Positions 15,463 to 19,985 of a DNA stretch of 19,985 bases are shown piece by piece. Numbering within the stretch: position 1 is the first letter of the stretch; each line of letters starts with the position of its first letter. The notes under the pieces are model-generated. The model had not been told where the DNA came from, did no database searches, and saw only the letters and a list, made by a program, of their open reading frames with translations. Position numbers and translations under genes: made by a program. Source of the DNA: Trueperaceae bacterium (GTDB lineage Bacteria; Deinococcota; Deinococci; Deinococcales; Trueperaceae); assembly GCA_007130445.1 (NCBI GenBank), contig SLSM01000209.1:1-19985 (forward strand). Direction: 5' to 3'.

Positions 15463-15561
15463 GTGCGCGAGCGTACATCGCGCCTCCTCGCAGCACCGTG
15501 GGAACGTCATGAGAAGCGTGGGGCCAGAGCGCACGTCGCCGTGGCGTGGCATGCTCGGAGC
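15463..15561. promoter_or_regulatory. Back-to-back leaderless-type promoters for the patatin and glycosyltransferase genes
   Basis: Minus strand: TACGCT at 15475-15470, then 7 nt to the GTG of the patatin gene. Plus strand: TGG-CATGCT (-10 box 15550-15555), then 6 nt (CGGAGC) to ATG 15562. CATGCT departs from TANNNT at its first base. Neither side has a -35 match. Confidence 0.5.
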
Positions 15562-16443
15562 ATGCGCCCAGAGGCCCTCGAGGTCGCCGTCATCCATCAC
15601 CGGACGCCGACGCTGCTCGCGCAGGCCCTGGAGCGCCTCGCGGCGTTCGCACCAGACCTCCCGGTGCGCGTGATCGACACCGCCTTCGATCCCAGCCTCG
15701 CCGTGCAGCTCGACGGTGCACATCCGCATCTCAGCTGGCACAGCGCGGCCAACCACAGCTTCTCCAGCGCCGTCAACGCCGCGGTGCGCCACGCCCGCCG
15801 GCCGCTCCTGCTCCACATGAACGCGGACGTCATGATCGGGCCCGACACGGTGGCTGCGCTGCTCGCGGCGTTCGACGACCCGCGCGTGGCAGCGGCTGGG
15901 CCGCGGGCTCGCACGCCCGCTGGCGCGCTCCAGGACCAGGGCATCCCGTATCGTCTGCACCACGCCCGGTTGCGCTGGCGTCGGGGGCGCGCCGCGGGAC
16001 GGGCGAGCGTCGACGTTCCCTGGCTGTCCGGGTGCCTGCAGGTCCTCCGTCGCGAGGCGCTCGAAGCGGTCGGCGGTTTCGACGCCAGGCTGCGCTTCTA
16101 CAACGAGGACCTCGAGTGGTGCGTCAGAGCGAGGCGCCATGGCTGGCGCTGCCTCCTCGTCGACGCCGAGGTGGTGCACGTCGGCGGCGCCGCGACGAGC
16201 GGCAACGTGGCGTTCGCCGTCGAGGGCGTGCGTGGCGGCTACGCGGTCACGCGTCGACACGGCGCTGCCTGGCTGCGGCCGCTCCATCGCTGGGGCATCG
16301 CCGGCGGCGCCTGGTTGGCGGCGCAGCGCGCGCACGATCCGGACCGACGGGCCGCGTGGAGCGCGCTGGCCGAGCGGAGCGCGCGCGGTCACCTGGAGGC
16401 CTCGTGCCTCGGCGCGCGCCTCGACGACGAGCCCCTCTGCTAG
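15562..16443 (+). CDS. Family 2 glycosyltransferase (rhamnosyltransferase-like)
   Basis: A 293-residue GT-A fold enzyme. The N-terminal part begins with a beta strand (LEVAVIHHRTP, 6-16). HMNADVMIG (85-93) provides the metal and nucleotide-sugar binding acidic residue (Asp89 in a DXD-like NAD). WLSGCLQVLRREALEAVGGFD (landmarks W154, G157, G171-F173) and FYNEDLEWCVRARRHGW (179-195, catalytic Glu182-Asp183) form the acceptor side, as in WbbL-type rhamnosyltransferases. It should move a sugar from a nucleotide donor to a surface polysaccharide or lipid; donor and acceptor cannot be told from sequence. ATG 15562 has no ribosome binding site and is 6 nt after a CATGCT box. The TAG stop (16441-16443) also forms the start of the next gene's -10 box. 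Confidence 0.9.
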   Translation: MRPEALEVAVIHHRTPTLLAQALERLAAFAPDLPVRVIDTAFDPSLAVQLDGAHPHLSWHSAANHSFSSAVNAAVRHARRPLLLHMNADVMIGPDTVAALLAAFDDPRVAAAGPRARTPAGALQDQGIPYRLHHARLRWRRGRAAGRASVDVPWLSGCLQVLRREALEAVGGFDARLRFYNEDLEWCVRARRHGWRCLLVDAEVVHVGGAATSGNVAFAVEGVRGGYAVTRRHGAAWLRPLHRWGIAGGAWLAAQRAHDPDRRAAWSALAERSARGHLEASCLGARLDDEPLC

Positions 16444-16452
16444 ACTCCGCGC
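16438..16452 (+). promoter_or_regulatory. Leaderless-type promoter of the membrane protein gene, built on the preceding stop codon
   Basis: TGC-TAGACT: the -10 hexamer at 16441-16446 starts with the TAG stop codon of the glycosyltransferase gene, and the extended TGC is its last sense codon. Six nt (CCGCGC) follow before GTG 16453. There is no Shine-Dalgarno sequence. Confidence 0.6.
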
Positions 16453-17382
16453 GTGCTCGTCGATCATGAGCTCCTCGGCGCGCTGACGGCCGACCCGCTG
16501 GCCGCCTACCCGGCGCTCGCGGCGTTGCTGCTGGCGTCGGTGGCCATGGCCAGCGGTCTGATGCGGGGCGACGTGCTGGCGCTGGCGCGGCCCGCACCGT
16601 TGGCGTGGAGCGTCGCCGCCCTCGGCGCGGCCTGGCTCCTGCAGGCCATCGCGACGGCGACTCCCGGCGACTGGACCGACGCCCTCGCGGCTGCCGCGCT
16701 GGCGCCCATCGCGATCATCGCCGTCGCGTACGGACCGACCCCGGCGCTCGTCACCCTGGCGTTGGCACACGCCTGGATCGGGGTGCCGCCCTATCCGAGC
16801 GCGGCCGTCGGGTCGGCAGGACCGCTACTCGTCGGGCTCGAGCTCGCGCTCCTGGGTTGGCTCGCGATCGCGCCGAGTCCGCGCCGCTTCCGCCTGGTGG
16901 CCGGCACCTACCTGCTGCTGGCACACGCCTTCACCTGGTCGACCGCCGGCCTCGCCTGGCTGGTGCTGACGCACGGCGATCTGTCGCTGGCAGCGGTCAC
17001 CGAGACCCACGGGCTGCGCTTCGGCGCCGTCGCCGCCACGGCCGTCGTGCTCGCGCTTCTGCCGCCGTCCTGGTGGCGACGCGCCTTCCCCGGCTCGGCA
17101 CTGGCGCTGCCACCACCCGAGCGGAGGCCGCCACACCCGGCTACCCTCGCGTCGACGCTCGCGCCTGGCGCGCACGGCCCTGTCGATGCAACGAGCGTGA
17201 GCGCTGCGACGGACGACGGGTCGCGCGACTCGGGGCACATGACCGGTGTCTGGGACGGCGTGGACCTGCAGCCCTGGACGCGCCCCAGGGCACGGCAGCT
17301 CGACGGCGCGGAGGCGGCGCCGACACCGCCGAAGCGCTACACGCGTCCCGTGCGGCGCAGGGGTAGAGCGTCACGGCCCTGA
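16453..17382 (+). CDS. Polytopic membrane protein of unknown function
   Basis: A 309-residue protein with about seven hydrophobic segments (around 19-37, 50-67, 76-93, 97-111, 123-140, 148-174 and 189-205), then a ~100-residue soluble tail that starts with PSWWRR and is rich in Pro, Arg, Thr and Ala. Positive charges after the last helix place the tail in the cytoplasm by the positive-inside rule. I do not recognise the family, and no catalytic motif is visible. The tail is low-complexity and probably disordered, ending KRYTRPVRRRGRASRP. Start GTG 16453 lies 9 nt after the glycosyltransferase stop, which suggests related regulation and perhaps an envelope role. Its 3' end overlaps the convergent histidine kinase gene by 12 bp. 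Confidence 0.8.
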   Translation: MLVDHELLGALTADPLAAYPALAALLLASVAMASGLMRGDVLALARPAPLAWSVAALGAAWLLQAIATATPGDWTDALAAAALAPIAIIAVAYGPTPALVTLALAHAWIGVPPYPSAAVGSAGPLLVGLELALLGWLAIAPSPRRFRLVAGTYLLLAHAFTWSTAGLAWLVLTHGDLSLAAVTETHGLRFGAVAATAVVLALLPPSWWRRAFPGSALALPPPERRPPHPATLASTLAPGAHGPVDATSVSAATDDGSRDSGHMTGVWDGVDLQPWTRPRARQLDGAEAAPTPPKRYTRPVRRRGRASRP

Positions 17383-18351
17383 CGGTGGCCGCGGTCCGTG
17401 CAGCGCTGCCGCGCGGCTGCGGGGCACGCTGACCCCGAAGGCGTTGCCCGCCTGGCACGGTCGCCCCCACGCGCGCCCGCCCCACCGCTCCGCGATGGAG
17501 CGCACCACGTACAGCCCGAGCCCCGTGCCGCGACCACCCGCACGGGCGCCGCGGGCGTGTGGCGAGAAGAGCGGCTCGATCAGCTCGGGCGCGAGCGGCG
17601 TGCCCTGGTCCATCACCTCGACCTGCAACCAGCCGTCGCGCTCCGGGTCGTTCGTAGCCAAGACGCGGATCACCGCCTCTGCCGGCCCGTGGACCGCGGC
17701 GTTCTCGATCAAGTTCAGGAGCACCTGCAGGAGCTTGTCGGGGTCGGCCCAGACGTCTCCGCCAGGCAGCTCGTAGCGCACCGTCACCCCGCGCGCCTCG
17801 AGCGTCGGCGCGATCAGCTCGGTCGCTTGCAGCGCGCACGCCTTGAGCGGCACCGAGCGGGCCGCCGGAGGCCTCACGTCGACCGTCAGGTCGGAGAGCA
17901 GCCGCACCAGGCGATCGGCCTCGGCCTCGGCCTGCTCCATGAAGCGCCCGCGTTGCTGCGCGGGCATGTCATAGCGCAGCGCCTCGAGCGCCGCCCGGAT
18001 GGCGGTCACGGGCGTGCGGAACTCGTGCGACAACACGGCCAGCAGCTCCCTCGCATCGTCGCGCGCGCGGCGCTGTTCGCTGACGTCACGCAAGAGCAGC
18101 GCACCATCCAGGACCTCGACCGCGAGCCAGCGGCCACGCGTGAGCAGCTCCAGCGGGGCCTGATCCAGGAAGGCCCGCTCGATCCTGTGGTCGCGCACCA
18201 CGGCGATGAGCGCGGCGCCGACGGCGCGCTCGGGGTCGACGTCGAGGAAGCGAGCGGCGGCCACGTTGATGCCCACGACGCGTTGATCGCGAACGAGGAC
18301 GACCCCCTCGGCGAGCGCGTCGAACCAGTCCTCAGCCGCGCGCGTCGACAT
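17371..18351 (-). CDS. phoR: Sensor histidine kinase, soluble, PhoR-like
   Basis: A 326-residue kinase with an N-terminal PAS-like domain (about 7-90), a DHp domain with H-box LSHEFRTPVTAI (phosphorylated His109), and a catalytic domain with N-box NLIENAAVHG (212-221), G1 box DQG (248-250), an F-box-like LFSPHARG (261-268) and G2 box GRGTGLGL (273-280). It has no transmembrane helix or signal peptide, so it must sense a cytoplasmic or membrane-relayed signal. It autophosphorylates and passes phosphate to the regulator encoded just upstream; the genes overlap by 20 bp (ATG 18351, regulator stop at 18332). The phoR name rests on the adjacent regulator and phoU. The last ~15 residues are a Pro/Arg-rich extension overlapping the opposite gene. 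Confidence 0.9.
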   Translation of the reverse strand: MSTRAAEDWFDALAEGVVLVRDQRVVGINVAAARFLDVDPERAVGAALIAVVRDHRIERAFLDQAPLELLTRGRWLAVEVLDGALLLRDVSEQRRARDDARELLAVLSHEFRTPVTAIRAALEALRYDMPAQQRGRFMEQAEAEADRLVRLLSDLTVDVRPPAARSVPLKACALQATELIAPTLEARGVTVRYELPGGDVWADPDKLLQVLLNLIENAAVHGPAEAVIRVLATNDPERDGWLQVEVMDQGTPLAPELIEPLFSPHARGARAGGRGTGLGLYVVRSIAERWGGRAWGRPCQAGNAFGVSVPRSRAAALHGPRPPSGP

Positions 18352-19006
18352 CGACGAGTCGATAGCCCCTCCCGCGCACCGTCTCGATGCGCTCGGCGCC
18401 GAGCCGCGCCCGCACCTGCGCGACGTGCTGGTCGACCGTGCGCTCGGTGCCGACGAAGTCCTCGCCCCAGACGCGGTCGAGCAGCTCGCTCCGCGTGAAC
18501 ACGCGCTCGGGATGACCCGCGAGGAACGCCACGAGCTCGAACTCGCGGCGCGTGAGCGCGACGACGCGGCCACCCAGGGTCACGCGCGCGGCGTCGAGGT
18601 CGACGCTCAGGCGACCCACCTCGAGGCGACGGATCGGATGCACGCGGCGCAGCAGGGCGCGCACGCGCGCCACGAGCTCCGCGGCCGAGAACGGCTTGAC
18701 CAGGTAGTCGTCGGCGCCGGCCTCGAGGCCCTCGACGCGATCGACCTCGCTCGCGCGGGCCGTGAGCATGAGCACGGGTGTCGCCGCATGCCCGCTCGCG
18801 CGCAGACGGCGCAGCCACCCCACGCCCGAGAGGTCGGGCAGCATCCAGTCCAGGACGACGGCATCGGCGCGCTCGAGCAAGGGCCACGCGCTCGCCGCAT
18901 CGCCTGCCTCGAGGACGGCGAAGCCCGACCGGCTGAGGTGGAAGCTCACGAGCTCGCGGACGGTCGGGTCGTCCTCCACGACGAGGACGGTCGCGTTACG
19001 CACCAT
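18332..19006 (-). CDS. phoB: PhoB/OmpR-family response regulator
   Basis: A 224-residue regulator. The receiver domain (about 6-120) has the acidic pocket EDD (11-13), phospho-acceptor Asp53 in VLDWMLPD, Thr82 and Lys104 (VKPF). The OmpR/PhoB winged-helix DNA-binding domain (about 126-219) ends in the recognition-helix segment RTVDQHVAQVRARLG (189-203) and VRGRGYRL (210-217). Phosphorylation by the adjacent kinase should promote dimerisation and binding to direct-repeat operators. The divergent phoU gene supports a phosphate-starvation role. ATG 19006 (MVRNATVLVVEDD) is chosen for homology; it has no ribosome binding site. A tiny upstream ORF starting at a leaderless site ends just inside this gene, so translation may be by reinitiation. 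Confidence 0.93.
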   Translation of the reverse strand: MVRNATVLVVEDDPTVRELVSFHLSRSGFAVLEAGDAASAWPLLERADAVVLDWMLPDLSGVGWLRRLRASGHAATPVLMLTARASEVDRVEGLEAGADDYLVKPFSAAELVARVRALLRRVHPIRRLEVGRLSVDLDAARVTLGGRVVALTRREFELVAFLAGHPERVFTRSELLDRVWGEDFVGTERTVDQHVAQVRARLGAERIETVRGRGYRLVDVDARG

Positions 19007-19052
19007 GACCGTCGCGGCGGGGACGATCGGGCTGCGCTCCAGGGGCGTCCAT
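18996..19052 (-). CDS. Candidate 18-codon leaderless upstream ORF overlapping the response-regulator start
   Basis: ATG 19052 is 7 nt downstream of a TAGCAT -10 box (19065-19060), so it could be the first codon of a leaderless transcript. It reads 18 codons (beginning MDAPGAQPDRP) and stops at TAA 18998-18996, overlapping the start of the regulator gene by 11 nt in another frame. The peptide has no recognisable features, and the point may be the act of translation rather than the product. It may instead be just untranslated leader. Confidence 0.35.
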   Translation of the reverse strand: MDAPGAQPDRPRRDGHGA

Positions 19053-19059
19053 GCTTCCC

Positions 19060-19092
19060 ATGCTAGGCAGGCGGTTGTCATCGCAACGTCAG
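19060..19092 (-). promoter_or_regulatory. Promoter of the regulator-kinase operon with a PHO-box-like direct repeat
   Basis: The minus-strand -10 box is TAGCAT (19065-19060). Just upstream, the plus strand reads TTGTCATCGCA then ACGTCAG, so the core GTCA appears at 19077-19080 and 19088-19091 with an 11-bp period, which covers the -35 region. PhoB-type regulators bind 11-bp direct repeats with a TGTCA core. This would fit autoregulation, but only two half-sites with short matches are seen. Confidence 0.4.
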
Positions 19093-19111
19093 GGCGCCAC
19101 GGAGACGCCCG

Positions 19112-19125
19112 AGGGCGATCGCCCT
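19112..19125. repeat. 14-bp perfect palindrome in the regulator-phoU intergenic region
   Basis: AGGGCGATCGCCCT is a perfect palindrome centred between the divergent regulator and phoU genes. A further CAGGGCG at 19090-19096 pairs with CGCCCTG at 19120-19126. It may be an operator or a hairpin; at this GC content chance is also possible. Confidence 0.4.
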
Positions 19126-19191
19126 GCCGCGGTCGAGCCGTGCGGAGGGCGCCCACCCTTGACGCTGCGGGCGGCACCACCTGACCCAGCC

Positions 19192-19872
19192 ATGACCGAC
19201 GTGAGCCATCGTGTGCGCATGGTACAAGACGGCATGAACGTCCTCGAGCAGGACCTCCAGGAGGTCAACGCCAGCACGGTGCGCATGCTCAGCATGGTAC
19301 GCGAGTCGGTCGGGCTCGCGAAGGCGGCGTTGATCGACGGCGACGTCGACGCCGCGGAACGGTGCGTCACGGGCGACGCGGCGATCGACGCCGTCCAGCA
19401 TCAACTCGAACAGCGCATCCTGACGATCATCGCCCGGCGTCAGCCGGCCGCACGCGACCTGCGCTTCCTCGGCAGCGTCTTCCAATCGCTGGCCGACGTC
19501 GAGCGCTCCGGCGACTACGCCGCGCACGTCGCGCGCGCGGGTGCCGAGTTGGCCACGAAGCCGCGCGTGAAGAAGTACCTCGACATGCAGCGCATCCTCT
19601 CCGTCCTCGACGAGATGCTCGAGACCACCATCCGGGCCTTCACCGACGAGGACGCCGAAGCGGCGCGCATCGCGCTCGCCATGGACGACGAGATCGACGA
19701 GCTCTACGAGCAGATCCAGCGCGAGTTGCTGACGTACATGATGGCCGACCCCTCCACCATCACGCCGGCGACGAAGCTGCTCGCGGTCGCCCGCTACCTG
19801 GAGCGCTGCGGCGACCACATCGAGAACGTCAACGAGCACGTGCTGTTCTGGCTGACCGGCAGCCGCCCCTGA
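19192..19872 (+). CDS. phoU: PhoU phosphate-signalling regulator
   Basis: A 226-residue all-helical protein with the two PhoU repeats, each with the metal-binding E-R-X-G-D signature: ERSGDYAAHV (104-113) and ERCGDHIENVNE (204-215). PhoU links the Pst phosphate transporter to the PhoR kinase and keeps the Pho response off when phosphate is ample; it acts at the inner membrane face. The divergent two-component genes fit this. The start is uncertain: ATG 19192, 19219 and 19234 are all in frame, and none has a ribosome binding site. The 19219 codon lies 6 nt after CATCGT, which fits a leaderless layout; family alignment would also accept 19234. No pst transport genes are in view. Confidence 0.94.
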   Translation: MTDVSHRVRMVQDGMNVLEQDLQEVNASTVRMLSMVRESVGLAKAALIDGDVDAAERCVTGDAAIDAVQHQLEQRILTIIARRQPAARDLRFLGSVFQSLADVERSGDYAAHVARAGAELATKPRVKKYLDMQRILSVLDEMLETTIRAFTDEDAEAARIALAMDDEIDELYEQIQRELLTYMMADPSTITPATKLLAVARYLERCGDHIENVNEHVLFWLTGSRP

Positions 19873-19907
19873 GTCGCTCGCAGCGCACGCGTGGCGCGCC
19901 GCCGCGC

Positions 19908-19925
19908 TGCTAGCATCGGAAGCGG
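19908..19925 (+). promoter_or_regulatory. Candidate promoter for the last gene
   Basis: TGC-TAGCAT (-10 box 19911-19916) with TG extension, then 9 nt to ATG 19926. The spacing is longer than the 6-7 nt seen elsewhere, so a very short leader is possible. Confidence 0.45.
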
Positions 19926-19985
19926 ATGATCGAACTCCCCCGGGCGGCGACCGCCCCACGCCCCGACACGCCCAACGGCTTCGAC
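19926..19985 (+). CDS. 5' fragment of a gene of unknown function (runs off the window)
   Basis: Twenty codons (starting MIELPRAATAP) are open from ATG 19926 to the right edge. The only support is the TGC-TAGCAT promoter-like sequence just upstream and the lack of any other gene after phoU. It is too short to assign a family. Confidence 0.45.
   Translation, partial: MIELPRAATAPRPDTPNGFD

Noticed and set aside
15463..16770. Upstream extension of the patatin frame to 749 residues
   Set aside because: It is antisense to the glycosyltransferase and membrane genes and has a low-complexity His/Arg-rich translation. The patatin domain begins after the GTG at 15462.
19112..19125. HIP1-like octamer GCGATCGC inside the palindrome
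   Set aside because: HIP1 is a highly repeated element of cyanobacteria. I noticed it only at this site, and nothing else points to cyanobacteria.
19159..19164. TTGACG as a -35 box for phoU
   Set aside because: No acceptable -10 hexamer lies 16-18 bp downstream; the position does not fit any of the three possible phoU starts.

Overview
The window is very GC-rich and densely packed, with 17 protein-coding genes or gene fragments on both strands. There are no rRNA or tRNA genes, no CRISPR array and no insertion sequence that I can see. The gene set is mainly chromosomal housekeeping: proteostasis, redox and central carbon metabolism, tRNA charging and phosphate signalling. Several traits fit a high-GC member of the Deinococcota, possibly Truepera-like: a three-subunit proton-translocating transhydrogenase, a pyrophosphate-type phosphofructokinase, an RqcH protein, a probable HspR operator at clpB, and many promoters whose -10 box lies 6-7 nt before the start codon. 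A high-GC actinobacterium or other deep lineage cannot be excluded. The taxonomic call is inference.

Layout. Positions 1-464 (minus) hold the start of a secreted protein that runs off the left edge, followed by about 400 bp with no gene. From 864 to 9397 the minus strand carries, in transcription order from right to left, pntAA-pntAB-pntB (transhydrogenase operon), clpB, and a TPR-repeat gene coupled to rqcH. A divergent intergenic region at 9398-9561 leads to pfp (plus). pfp converges on tyrS (minus) around a strong shared hairpin. tyrS diverges from a zwf-rocF pair (plus), which runs tail-to-tail into a patatin-like lipase (minus). The lipase diverges from a family 2 glycosyltransferase (plus), followed by a seven-helix membrane protein (plus). 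That gene runs tail-to-tail into a histidine kinase and PhoB-type regulator pair (minus). The regulator diverges from phoU (plus), and the first codons of one more plus-strand gene end the window.

How the genes work together. zwf makes NADPH and the transhydrogenase links NADH, NADPH and the proton gradient, so two NADPH sources lie close together. Pfp provides a reversible PPi-dependent glycolytic step. ClpB (disaggregation) and RqcH (rescue of stalled 60S-like 50S-peptidyl-tRNA complexes) are both protein quality-control factors and are neighbours. The kinase, regulator and PhoU form a phosphate-responsive signalling unit.

I did not find an obvious new multi-gene system. The most informative signals are regulatory: a near-perfect HAIR operator over the clpB -35 box; a recurring TGN-TANNNT-N6-start leaderless promoter layout, including one where a gene's stop codon forms part of the next gene's -10 box; a 33-bp duplicated relic of the pntB 3' end; an 18-codon leaderless upstream ORF before the response regulator; and a TPR protein translationally coupled to RqcH.
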